Shown piece by piece: positions 35,052-43,531 of a stretch of DNA of 64,000 nucleotides. Location: assembly GCF_003841505.1 (NCBI RefSeq), contig NZ_REGA01000009.1, forward strand, positions 105,194 to 169,193. The letters are read 5' to 3'. The notes beneath the pieces were generated by a model that was not told where the DNA came from, did not search any database, and saw only the letters and a program-made list of their open reading frames with translations. Made by a program: the position numbers and the translations under genes. This stretch comes from Natrarchaeobius chitinivorans. Its GTDB lineage: Archaea; Halobacteriota; Halobacteria; Halobacteriales; Natrialbaceae. Position 1 is the first letter of the stretch; each line of letters starts with the position of its first letter.

Positions 35052-36371
35052 ATGCCAGAATTCACCCGAGCAAATCAGGCGACCTACGCCGACGGAACGC
35101 CGACGGGGCGGATACGATACCTGTCGTTCGAAGGTGGCGGAGGGAAGGGACTGGCCTATCTCGGTGCGCTCACGGCGATGTCCCACCCGGCGATCGACGT
35201 GATGACCGAATCGAACGGCGAGTACGTCCTCAACACGGATCGAATCGAGGGCATTTCCGGAGCCTCGGCTGGGGCGATCACCGCGGTGTTGCTCGCGTCC
35301 GGTCACTCGTTGCGAGAGCTGTACGACGTAATGACCGACGACGCGCTGCTCGACTTCTACGACCCGCCGGGTGACGACGAGAGTTTCGTTCCCGCGGTAC
35401 GAAAGGGGCCAGTCCAGCCCTTACACGTCGGCCGTTTCGACGGCCCCCACTCGATCGACAATCGGATCCTCGGGGCGAGCCACTACGACCGCAGCGACCA
35501 CGGGTCGACCGTCGAGCGAGGCACGATCGAAGCGTCGGGGCTCGCGATCAAACATCCCCTTCGAGGGCTTTTCGGACTGACCGGCGTCGACGACCCGGTT
35601 CTCGACCACGTCTTCGAGGACTTTCGAGGCTGTCTCCACAATCTGTACTTCGATTTCGGAATGTTTTCGGGCTGTTACGCCAGAACGCACCTCGCAAACC
35701 TGATCGACCCGCATCCGTGGGACGGCCACGAGATCACGTTCGACGACTTCGTCACCGAGTACGATACCGAGATTCGACTCGTCGGCTCGAACCTCACCAC
35801 GATGGAGCCACACGTCTTCTCGACGGAGTCGACGCCCGAGTTCAAGGTCGCCGATGCCGTGCGCATCTCGATGAGTTTTCCGGGAATATTCAAACCCGTC
35901 CCCATCGGAGACCCGATAGAAGACGCCCCGGAAATCGAACAGTCGCACATCCACCCCGCGGACGAAGACGCGTTCGCCCACCTCGAGGGCGTGTGGGCCG
36001 ACGGCGGGGCGACGAACAACAATCCGATCCACGCGTTCGACGAGCCCGGTTCGTACAGGCTTCCCGAGGGGATGGTCGGAATCCGGTTGGGACAGGACGA
36101 GCCAAACCGGATCGACGGGCTGTCGGGATGGGCCGGCGCTCTCGTCAACACCTTGCTCTCGGTCCGGTCGGACGGCGAGATCAGATCGGATCGGGAGGCA
36201 CGGCAGGTGGTCGACCTGCCGCTCGGTGAACTCTCGCTCACCCAGTTCAGCCCGAGCGAACGCGTTCTCAGACGGGCGATCTACGAGTCCACACTGGAAA
36301 CGTTCGACTTCTTCTCGATTCCGGTCTCCGACGTTCGACCCTGGGTCGACTCGCGTCTCGGTCTGAGTTGA
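35052..36371 (+). CDS. Patatin-like phospholipase
   Basis: 439 residues. The catalytic elements are complete: oxyanion loop GGGGKG (residues 28-33), nucleophile elbow GISGASAGAI with Ser72, and DGGATNNNP with Asp317 of the Ser-Asp dyad. There is no signal peptide, so it acts inside the cell or is exported by another route. Such enzymes cleave acyl ester bonds; archaeal membranes are ether-linked, so the natural substrate may be a foreign (bacterial or vesicle) lipid or another acyl ester. It is the second gene of the operon with the 1140-residue protein. Its stop TGA begins partial palindromic copy 6. Confidence 0.93.
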   Translation: MPEFTRANQATYADGTPTGRIRYLSFEGGGGKGLAYLGALTAMSHPAIDVMTESNGEYVLNTDRIEGISGASAGAITAVLLASGHSLRELYDVMTDDALLDFYDPPGDDESFVPAVRKGPVQPLHVGRFDGPHSIDNRILGASHYDRSDHGSTVERGTIEASGLAIKHPLRGLFGLTGVDDPVLDHVFEDFRGCLHNLYFDFGMFSGCYARTHLANLIDPHPWDGHEITFDDFVTEYDTEIRLVGSNLTTMEPHVFSTESTPEFKVADAVRISMSFPGIFKPVPIGDPIEDAPEIEQSHIHPADEDAFAHLEGVWADGGATNNNPIHAFDEPGSYRLPEGMVGIRLGQDEPNRIDGLSGWAGALVNTLLSVRSDGEIRSDREARQVVDLPLGELSLTQFSPSERVLRRAIYESTLETFDFFSIPVSDVRPWVDSRLGLS

Positions 36372-36410
36372 GACGGATTGCCGTACCGACGTGCCAATAA
36401 ATGTCAGCGG
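36369..36410. repeat. Partial palindromic 3'-end element, copy 6
   Basis: It starts at the TGA stop of the patatin gene (TGAGACGGATTGCCGTACCG) and shows only about half of the element. The rest of 36372-36731 is AT-rich and gene-free. GAAAAATGTATATAGT near 36687-36702, about 32 nt before ATG 36732, is the likely promoter of the next gene. Confidence 0.6.
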
Positions 36411-36731
36411 CGTGAGTGCACTCATACTGTCGGACAGAACTATTTGACGATCGGTCGCTCTCCTGCGACCGCCTTCGATGGCGACCGCCAGCTCACTCGC
36501 TCGTCAATCACCAGACACACTTTGTATCCGCAGAACTTTCCCTCGTGATAGCCCAAGATCACTCCTTCGACGTCGCCGTCGGAACCTACAAAACACGAAG
36601 GTGGATATTAACACGAACAGTAGAACAAATAACATTAAGATGGGTATGAAATAAATGCCTGGCACCTTGTGTTAATTCTGATGACAGAAAAATGTATATA
36701 GTATCCAATTCTATGTGGAGTTGGATCGCCA

Positions 36732-37772
36732 ATGGAGACAGAAACAACAACGAGTGGGATAGGTGAAACGAATGGGCTGCCACGTGTCACGAGATCACGT
36801 GTCGCAAAAATAGGGGTAATGGTCCTCTTTATGATGGTTCTCGGCATCTTTGCCGTACAGATGGCCGCTGCACATGGATCCATGGAGGACCCATACAGTC
36901 AGACGTACTACTGCAATTTCATAGATGATGGCGACAACGAGATGTGCCAATATGCCTACGATGAGAACGCGCAGGCAGTCTATGACTGGCACGAAATAAA
37001 CATCGCGGATGCTGACAGCAACCACCAGGAACTCATTGATGACGGTGAACTCTGTAGCGCCTCACGCGATAAATACGATGCGTTCAACGAACCAGGTGAC
37101 TGGCCGACAACGGAGATAGAGCCTGGTGAGCAGACGTTTACCTATGAAGCATCCGCGCCACACGAAACCGAGTACTTCCAAATCTACATCACCGAGGATG
37201 GATGGAACCCAGACACTCGGCTTGCGTGGGATGACCTGGAATTGATCCACGAGACTGATCCGTTTAGCCCTGATAGAACAATAACCATCGATGGTGTAGA
37301 CGTACCTGACCGCAATGGAGAGCACGTAATCTACACGGTCTGGCAACGGTCGGATTCGCCGGAAGCGTTCTATTCGTGCTCCTATGTCGACTTTGACGGC
37401 TCTGATGATGACGACAATGGGGACGACGACAACGGTGACGGTCCCGACCACGACGCGTGGGACTCTGATGAGACCTACACGAGTGGCGATAAAGTCGTTC
37501 ACGATGGTGCTGTTTGGGAGGCCAATTGGTGGACTCAGGGTGACGAACCCGGTAGCTCCGAGTGGGGCCCATGGGAACACGTAGAGGACGTCGATGACGA
37601 CGACAATAGTAACGATGACGACTCACCTGACGCTGATGAATGGGACCCTGATACGGTCTACAATGACGGAGACCAGGTTAGCCACGACGGCGAAACGTGG
37701 GAAGCCCAGTGGTGGACTCAGGGTGACGAACCCGGTAGCTCCGAGCTGGGTCCGTGGGAACAAGTAGATTAG
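36732..37772 (+). CDS. Secreted AA10 lytic polysaccharide monooxygenase with two CBM5/12 modules
   Basis: 346 residues. A long signal peptide with hydrophobic core (VMVLFMMVLGIFAVQMAAA) is predicted to be cut before His48, giving the N-terminal HGSMEDP of copper-dependent LPMOs. The second brace histidine is His144 in SAPHETEYFQIYITEDGWNP. The end of the domain has SPEAFYSCSYVDF with Phe221 at the axial position. Two C-terminal chitin-binding modules (about 240-285 and 300-346) each carry a WD-x-x-x-x-Y start and WWTQGDEPGSS, joined by Asp/Asn-rich linkers. It oxidatively cleaves chitin or cellulose outside the cell. GC content and codon use are lower than in the neighbours, a sign of transfer. 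Confidence 0.93.
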   Translation: METETTTSGIGETNGLPRVTRSRVAKIGVMVLFMMVLGIFAVQMAAAHGSMEDPYSQTYYCNFIDDGDNEMCQYAYDENAQAVYDWHEINIADADSNHQELIDDGELCSASRDKYDAFNEPGDWPTTEIEPGEQTFTYEASAPHETEYFQIYITEDGWNPDTRLAWDDLELIHETDPFSPDRTITIDGVDVPDRNGEHVIYTVWQRSDSPEAFYSCSYVDFDGSDDDDNGDDDNGDGPDHDAWDSDETYTSGDKVVHDGAVWEANWWTQGDEPGSSEWGPWEHVEDVDDDDNSNDDDSPDADEWDPDTVYNDGDQVSHDGETWEAQWWTQGDEPGSSELGPWEQVD

Positions 37773-38001
37773 TGAGAAGCTAACAGTTCCACCTGAAGAA
37801 TCGAATTAGCACCTCTTTTTTGCGGTTGCTGATTGGGTAGCGAGCAGGAAGGACTATGACCGAATGATAGTCACTGATTCACGCCGCGCAGTGGCTGTTA
37901 TCATTCTCCGCCAACAGATCGGTGTCACGAATCACTGTCATATAATCTGATGAGTTATCCGATTCCAAAATTATATGCACAATTAAGCCTATTATCCCGT
38001 C
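37773..38001. other. AT-rich intergenic interval with a promoter
   Basis: 229 bp of low GC following the LPMO gene. AAAATTATATGC at about 37968-37979 is a good box A about 25-30 nt before ATG 38002. No gene is seen. Confidence 0.5.
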
Positions 38002-39912
38002 ATGTCCCGTGAGATCCGAATCATTTACTTCGGCTCGGAACCGGATTTCACACCAAACTTGTCAAAGTTCGATGGATTCGCGGACAGGACGACCGAGTTT
38101 CTAAACGTTTCTACGTCAGCCGAAGCGATGCCCACACTCGAGCGGACTCGTATCGATTGCATTCTCGTTCAGCTCGAACCTCCCCGCCAACCTGGGATCG
38201 AATTCCTCGAAACGGTACGGGAGACGTATCCGAACCTCCCGATCATCGTGTGGATCGAAAACTGGTCTTCCGACGCCGCGGAAGAAGCGATATCGGCTGG
38301 TGCGACCGACGTCGTTCGACGCGAAACCGGTTCGGATTCGGTCGTCGTGCTGGCGAATCGTCTTTCGAACGCCATCGAGCAACATCGAACGACGAACGAA
38401 ACGACGAAACGAGACTGGCAACTCGAGCGGGCGTTCGATGCGATAGGCGTTCCAGTTTGGGTCCGAAATCGGGAGAACGAATACGTCCTGGCGAACGAGA
38501 AATATCGGGACGAGGTCGGCATCTCCCGCGACGTCGACGTCATCGGGAAAACGCCGACAGACCTCGTCGAACCGGAGATGGCAGAGCGGTTCGTCGAACT
38601 CCACGAGCAAGTAGTTCAGACGGGTGAGCCACTCCAGATCGAGTGGCACCGTACGGAGCGCGACCCACACCGTGTGATCGACGTCCGCCTCAGTCCCGTT
38701 TTGGACGACGGACGGGTGGTCCTGGTCTGTGGGATTGCTATCGATCTCACCGAACGGACAGCCGAAGTGGGAGCGAGCTCGATTCCCGATACCGAGGGGG
38801 AAACTCCCATCGTTGACGACGATGGCACGGTCGACGATGCCGCTTCCATCTCCGCGGCCCTCCCGAGGAACGGATCACTGGACCGTGAACGTCGTCGAAA
38901 CGCCGAACGGTTAGAACTCGCGCTGGAGGCCGGTAAAGTCGGTATCTGGGAGTGGGACGTTCAGACGGAACGAACCTGGTTCGACGACCGCTTCGCACAG
39001 CTACTCGGCTACGAGCAAGCGGAGTTGACGCCACACGCGGACACGTGGCTCGAGTTGCGTCATCCCGAGGATCACGAGCACGTACTGGATACGTTGCACT
39101 CACATCTGCGAGACGACATCGCTCATTTCGACGTGACACAGCGACTCCGGACTGCAAGCGGTCGGTGGAAATGGGTCAGGGACGTCGGGAAGGTCGTCGA
39201 ACGCGACGAAGACGGTACGCCCCGTCGTGCAATCGGGTGCATCGTCGATATCGACGAGCAAAAGCGTCAGGAACGAAAGCTGCAACGACAGAACGATCGT
39301 CTAGAAACGTTTACCGAAACGCTTTCACACGACTTGCGAAATCCGCTCAACGTTGCACAGGGGCTACTCGAACTCCTCGAGGAGGACTGTGAGAACGAGG
39401 TCTTACAGGAAGTCTCCCGGGCACACGACCGAATGGAGCAGTTGATCGAGGAACTGCTCGTCTGGGCACGGACCGGAACCTCCGCTGTCGATTGCACGCA
39501 CGTCTCACTGACTTCGATCGCCGAATCCTGTTGGTCGAACATCGAACAGACGGGTTCAGAACTGATCGTCGACGACGATATGGACATTGTCGCCGACGAC
39601 AGCCGTCTCAAACAGTTGTTCGAAAACCTGTTTCGAAACGCAATAGAGCACAACGACCCCTCCATTCGCATTCGTGTTGGATCGCTTCCGGGCCGAAGTG
39701 GATTCTACATCGAAGACGACGGAGACGGGATCCCCAACGAGATTCGCGGTCGGATGCTCGAGCGGGGGTTTACGACTACCGAATCCGGAACGGGTTTCGG
39801 CCTCGCGATTGTCCGGGAAGTCGTCGATTCTCACGGCTGGGAGCTGGACGTAACCGACAGCGACCCAGGCGGTGTCCGATTCGAAATTACCGGTGTCGAG
39901 GCTGCCGATTGA
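38002..39912 (+). CDS. PAS-domain histidine kinase with a degenerate receiver
   Basis: 636 residues. Residues 1-130 have a receiver-like fold (RIIYFGSEPDF, LPIIVWIENWSSDAAEEAISAGATDVVRRE), but the phospho-acceptor region reads IDCILVQLEPPRQPG, with the aspartate replaced. Two PAS domains follow (about 140-255 and 300-425; EWHRTERDPHRVIDVRLSPV and GKVGIWEWDVQTERTWFDDR). HisKA has LSHDLRNPLN, and the ATPase has NLFRNAIEHND, EDDGDGIP and GTGFGLAIVREVVDSHGW. Soluble. No adjacent response regulator. Confidence 0.93.
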   Translation: MSREIRIIYFGSEPDFTPNLSKFDGFADRTTEFLNVSTSAEAMPTLERTRIDCILVQLEPPRQPGIEFLETVRETYPNLPIIVWIENWSSDAAEEAISAGATDVVRRETGSDSVVVLANRLSNAIEQHRTTNETTKRDWQLERAFDAIGVPVWVRNRENEYVLANEKYRDEVGISRDVDVIGKTPTDLVEPEMAERFVELHEQVVQTGEPLQIEWHRTERDPHRVIDVRLSPVLDDGRVVLVCGIAIDLTERTAEVGASSIPDTEGETPIVDDDGTVDDAASISAALPRNGSLDRERRRNAERLELALEAGKVGIWEWDVQTERTWFDDRFAQLLGYEQAELTPHADTWLELRHPEDHEHVLDTLHSHLRDDIAHFDVTQRLRTASGRWKWVRDVGKVVERDEDGTPRRAIGCIVDIDEQKRQERKLQRQNDRLETFTETLSHDLRNPLNVAQGLLELLEEDCENEVLQEVSRAHDRMEQLIEELLVWARTGTSAVDCTHVSLTSIAESCWSNIEQTGSELIVDDDMDIVADDSRLKQLFENLFRNAIEHNDPSIRIRVGSLPGRSGFYIEDDGDGIPNEIRGRMLERGFTTTESGTGFGLAIVREVVDSHGWELDVTDSDPGGVRFEITGVEAAD

Positions 39913-39999
39913 TCGACGACAGGTTGCCTGATTCGGTTCTCGAGTCGTGATCGAAGCGGTCGTCGGGGTACGATACCGGTCCTCGAGCCACGGCGGGGC

Positions 40000-40009
40000 G
40001 TTTAATACA
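40000..40009 (+). promoter_or_regulatory. TATA box of the aminotransferase gene
   Basis: GTTTAATACA lies about 25-30 nt before ATG 40031, the expected spacing for a leaderless haloarchaeal transcript. Confidence 0.55.
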
Positions 40010-40030
40010 CTGGATCGAAATGTCTGTGCC

Positions 40031-41218
40031 ATGTACACACCTCCCACGGTCGAGGAGTTACGGCCGCCCGAACGGACGCTCGTCGGTCCCGGGCCGAGTG
40101 CGATCCATCCTCGGGTGTATCGTGCGATGACGACGCCGGTCACGGGCCACCTCGACGACTTTTACGTGGAGGTGATGAACGACGTCCAGGCGTTGTTACG
40201 ATACGTCTTTCAGACCGAAAACGAGCACACGTTCGCCGTCAGCGGGCCGGGATCGGCGGCGATGGAGGCCGCGTTCGTCAACCTCGTCGAGCCCGGAGAG
40301 ACGGTGTTGGTCCCCGGAAACGGCTACTTCGGGGACCGAATGGGAACGATCGTCGAACGAGCGGGAGGGGAGGCCGTTTCCGTGGATGCGCCGTGGGGGG
40401 CGGCCCTCGAGCCCGCAACCGTCGAAGCGGCTGTCGAGGAGCACGATCCGGCCGTGATCGGTATCACCCACGGTGAGACCAGCACGGGCGTCCGTCAGCC
40501 GGCAGTCGACGATATCACGCGGATCGCCCACGACCACGACGCGTACGTCGTCCTCGACGCCGTCGCAACGCTCGGCGGGGTCGAACTGTACACGGACGAG
40601 TGGGACGTCGACGTCGTCTACGCCGGCTCACAGAAGTGTCTCTCGGCCCCGCCGGGCGCGAGCCCGGTAACGATGAGCGACCGGGCGGTCGAGAAGGTTC
40701 GAACGCGGGACGCACCCGTCGAGTCGTGGTATCTCGACCTGGAAAACCTGTGGTCTTACTGGGGGCCCGACCCAGGATATCACTACACTGATTCGATCTC
40801 GACGACATACGCCCTTCGGGAGGCACTGCGGATCGTCGCCGAGGTCGGCCTGGACGCTTACTGGGATCGTCACCGCCGGGTGTCGACAGCGATGAAGGAG
40901 GGTCTCGAGGCGATGGGGCTGTCACTGGCAGTCGACGAGTCGTGCTGGCTCAGAACGCTCTCCCCCGTCGGCGTCCCCGCAGGGGTCGACCCCGGTCAGG
41001 TGACGTCGCGGCTCAAATCCGAGTACGGTATCGAAATCGTCGGCGGACTGGGCGAGACGGAGGGCGAAATCCTCCGTGTCGGCTGTATGGGTCACTCCGC
41101 CCGGGCGAAAAACGCCGTCTACCTCGTCTCGTCGCTCGGATCGGTGCTGGCCGAGCACGGCGTCGAGGTCGACGTCGAGGCCGGCATCGACGCGACCCGC
41201 CGAACGCTCGAGGGCTGA
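40031..41218 (+). CDS. Class V aminotransferase (alanine-glyoxylate / serine-pyruvate type)
   Basis: 395 residues. PLP-dependent transaminase of the AGXT/PucG kind. [20 protein letters not shown] opens the domain, [22 protein letters not shown] is the cofactor phosphate loop, [13 protein letters not shown] contains the aspartate that contacts the pyridine nitrogen, and [13 protein letters not shown] carries the Schiff-base lysine. Likely alanine or serine with glyoxylate as partner. ATG 40031 is supported by the TATA box at the right distance and by the canonical N-terminus. It converges with the HTTM gene across palindromic copy 7. Confidence 0.92.
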   Translation: MYTPPTVEELRPPERTLVGPGPSAIHPRVYRAMTTPVTGHLDDFYVEVMNDVQALLRYVFQTENEHTFAVSGPGSAAMEAAFVNLVEPGETVLVPGNGYFGDRMGTIVERAGGEAVSVDAPWGAALEPATVEAAVEEHDPAVIGITHGETSTGVRQPAVDDITRIAHDHDAYVVLDAVATLGGVELYTDEWDVDVVYAGSQKCLSAPPGASPVTMSDRAVEKVRTRDAPVESWYLDLENLWSYWGPDPGYHYTDSISTTYALREALRIVAEVGLDAYWDRHRRVSTAMKEGLEAMGLSLAVDESCWLRTLSPVGVPAGVDPGQVTSRLKSEYGIEIVGGLGETEGEILRVGCMGHSARAKNAVYLVSSLGSVLAEHGVEVDVEAGIDATRRTLEG

Positions 41219-41286
41219 TTCCTGTCCGCTCGCTGTACGAACGCGACCGTCCGCGGTCGGCCGGTCCGACGCCACAGCGGACCGTC

Positions 41287-41372
41287 TCATACGGATTGCT
41301 GTCCCTGTGTACCGACGCACCCGCCGCCCGGGTCGCGGGTGTGCCGGCAATGACGGACAGTAAACCGTCTCA
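41287..41372. repeat. Palindromic 3'-end element, copy 7
   Basis: 86 bp between convergent genes. On the minus strand it starts at the TGA stop of the HTTM gene (TGAGACGGTTTACTGTCCGT), and on the plus strand with TCATACGGATTGCTGTCCCT. The apical stem is nearly the same as in copy 5. Confidence 0.9.
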
Positions 41373-42959
41373 CTCGGGCGGATCGATCGCTTTCGGCTCG
41401 TTGTCGCCACAGCCGTGGTAGTAGATCGACCGAACCTCTCGAGCGCGCTCGTCGGGGTCGTCCATCGTCTCGAGGGTCACGTCCTCGACGACGTAGTACA
41501 TGTTGACGTGGGTGAGTTCTTCGCCGTGGTCTTCCGCCCACGTCTCGCAGAGGTGTTCCGCGAGCGTTTCGGAGACGATATCGTCGGGACCGCCGCGTCT
41601 GACGCTGTTCATGTAGAAGCGTTCCCGGTAGGTGCCGAACTGCTTCTGGAGTTCGTCGTGGGGCCTCTCGTAGGTCATCGGACGTTCGTTGTACGCGTCG
41701 ACCGTGTCGCCGCCTTCGGTTTCGGCCGGGAAGACGTAGTATCGGTCGACGGTCCGCGGATGTGGGGCGAAGACGGTCCACTCGGGCTGGGAGACCCGGA
41801 TCACGTCGGCCCTGTCGTCGATGCGCTCTTTCGGACCGTCCTCCTCGTCGATGGACTGGGCGACCGGCAGGTGTGACAGTGCGGGTACGACGAGCAGTGA
41901 AGTGACCGCGACGATCAGTGCGAGGGTGTAGACGGTCGTTCTGACGTGGCCGAGGGCCTGTGAGTCGATCCGGGCTCGGGGGAGTCGAGATCCGTGGCGC
42001 TCGAGTTCGCCTCGAACACGTGCGAGTCGGAACCGCTCGAGGGGCACAGAGCGGACGAGTGCCTCGAATCTGTCCCAGACCGGCGTCTGCAGGAACAGGA
42101 TCAGACCGGCGATCGCGACGTAGGGAAACGCGCCGATCCGAACGGTGATCGCGAACGAGGCGTGGCCGGCGAGGAACATGCCGACGAAAAGCGTGCGTGC
42201 GTGTCCCCGGAGGAGGACGAGCAACCAGGCGAACAGCATCATGTAGTACCACGTCATCCCGCCGTACTGCAGGAGCGTCGGGACGTTCCGCATAACGTCG
42301 CCGAGGAGGAACGTCGTGTTGTCGAGCCCCATGATAAGCGGGGTGGCCTCCCCGCCGGTCCACAGCTCGGATTCGCGCTTGTGGTAGCCGTTGAGGACGT
42401 ACATGTAGACGATCTGGGCCAGAATCGCCGCGGACGCGAGGCTCGCAACCGTCGGTCTCGGCGCCGCGTCGGCGTGGAGGGCGTCGACCGACCATCGTTC
42501 CCCCAGCGGCAGGAAGGTCGCCCAGAGCAGCAACATCCGAAACAGCGTATCCGCGAAGCTGAGGACCAGCGGATTGTGATGATCCAGCGAAACGACGAGG
42601 AGAAACGAGAGGACGATCGCGATTCTCGTTTTGTAGCCGACGATTAACTGCACCGCGACCAGTATCGTGAGGACGAACAACGCCGCGATCACCGTCGGAT
42701 CCGTCGTGAAGTAGTAGATCGAGAACGCGTTGTCAGCCGTCATCTCCGTCGCCACGGACTGCGGGACGACGCCCGACTCCGTGTAGAAAAACGAGAAGTT
42801 CCGAGCGCGAAGCAGGACGTCCGCGACGATGAGCAATCCGGCGGCGATCCGAAACGCGGCGAGCGCCCGCGTATCGATACGAACCGCCCCCAGGTCGACG
42901 TAGGTGGCTTCTCGCACGTGATCTCGAGCACGCCTCGAGATCGAACGGAGCGGACTCAT
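41370..42959 (-). CDS. HTTM-domain membrane protein (vitamin K gamma-carboxylase-like)
   Basis: 529 residues. The N-terminal two thirds has about ten hydrophobic helices in the HTTM arrangement, with LAAFRIAAGLLIVADVLLRARNF, LDHHNPLVLSFADTLFRMLLLW (the histidine-rich loop) and LNGYHKRESELWTGGEA as signatures. The C-terminal 150 residues are an acidic, probably extracellular domain (WTVFAPHPRTVDRYYVFPAE and a C-terminal YYHGCGDNEPKA). HTTM proteins resemble eukaryotic gamma-carboxylases, but no activity is established for the archaeal ones. Confidence 0.9.
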   Translation of the reverse strand: MSPLRSISRRARDHVREATYVDLGAVRIDTRALAAFRIAAGLLIVADVLLRARNFSFFYTESGVVPQSVATEMTADNAFSIYYFTTDPTVIAALFVLTILVAVQLIVGYKTRIAIVLSFLLVVSLDHHNPLVLSFADTLFRMLLLWATFLPLGERWSVDALHADAAPRPTVASLASAAILAQIVYMYVLNGYHKRESELWTGGEATPLIMGLDNTTFLLGDVMRNVPTLLQYGGMTWYYMMLFAWLLVLLRGHARTLFVGMFLAGHASFAITVRIGAFPYVAIAGLILFLQTPVWDRFEALVRSVPLERFRLARVRGELERHGSRLPRARIDSQALGHVRTTVYTLALIVAVTSLLVVPALSHLPVAQSIDEEDGPKERIDDRADVIRVSQPEWTVFAPHPRTVDRYYVFPAETEGGDTVDAYNERPMTYERPHDELQKQFGTYRERFYMNSVRRGGPDDIVSETLAEHLCETWAEDHGEELTHVNMYYVVEDVTLETMDDPDERAREVRSIYYHGCGDNEPKAIDPPE

Positions 42960-43245
42960 GTTCGGCCTGAATCAGTCCTACTCACTACAGTATGGACTAT
43001 ATACATTGGTTCACGGCGGCTGTCCGGTTTCGGGGCTCGATGGCCGACGCTGGGTCGTCCCATCGGGGGAATTCGATCCGCCGATCGAACACGAAGGGGA
43101 ATACGGTGATCCTGGGTTATACGCAGTTTACATTCCGGAACGCGCTCTCGGTCCGTTCATCACCGCGTACTCACGTTCGGTATCGTCCGCGTCGTATTCA
43201 TCGGAACGCACGATTTACGAAGCGACTACCCGTGTGAGCCGATGA
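42958..43245 (+). CDS. Doubtful open frame beside the HTTM gene
   Basis: 95 codons starting head-on with the HTTM start. The middle (FDPPIEHEGEYGDPGLYAVY) is acidic, but the rest is rich in Ser, Tyr and Arg with ordinary codon use for this AT-richer DNA. No family is recognised. The wider interval 42960-43324 otherwise shows nothing beyond a TATA-like TATGGACTATATAC near 42990. Confidence 0.2.
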   Translation: MFGLNQSYSLQYGLYTLVHGGCPVSGLDGRRWVVPSGEFDPPIEHEGEYGDPGLYAVYIPERALGPFITAYSRSVSSASYSSERTIYEATTRVSR

Positions 43246-43324
43246 GGAAGCCGTCACAGCAGTCCACGAATCAGCCAACAGCGGTGAAGTATTCCTCGGT
43301 GGTGATATTGCCGACGTTACGGAG

Positions 43325-43519
43325 TCACGCGTACGACCCTATGGTTTCGGTCTCGAGCCGTTCGACGATCGGCCCGACGCGGCGTAACTGGTGGTCGAAG
43401 TCGAGTTTCCGGAGGGGGACGACCGACAGCGTTCCGTCCCGCTCGAGTCCGTCTCGGATCCCGCCGAACAGTTCGGAGAGGCCGGTCGCCGCTCGGAACG
43501 TGCTTCCACCGGTACATTG
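43325..43519 (-). pseudogene. Start-less coding fragment downstream of an FAD oxidoreductase
   Basis: Continuing in the same frame past the TAG stop of the gene at 43532-44884 and a second TAG, the minus strand reads ...TFRAATGLSELFGGIRDGLE... VVPLRKLDFDHQLRRVGPIV... and stops at 43325. Codon bias is good, but no start codon exists. It looks like the 3' end of a lost neighbouring gene or a former C-terminal extension of the oxidoreductase. Confidence 0.35.
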
Positions 43520-43531
43520 CTACAGCAGTCC

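Noticed and set aside
28804..39912. A chemotaxis or two-component cluster
   Set aside because: The kinases are isolated. No response regulator, CheY, CheB or transducer gene lies nearby.
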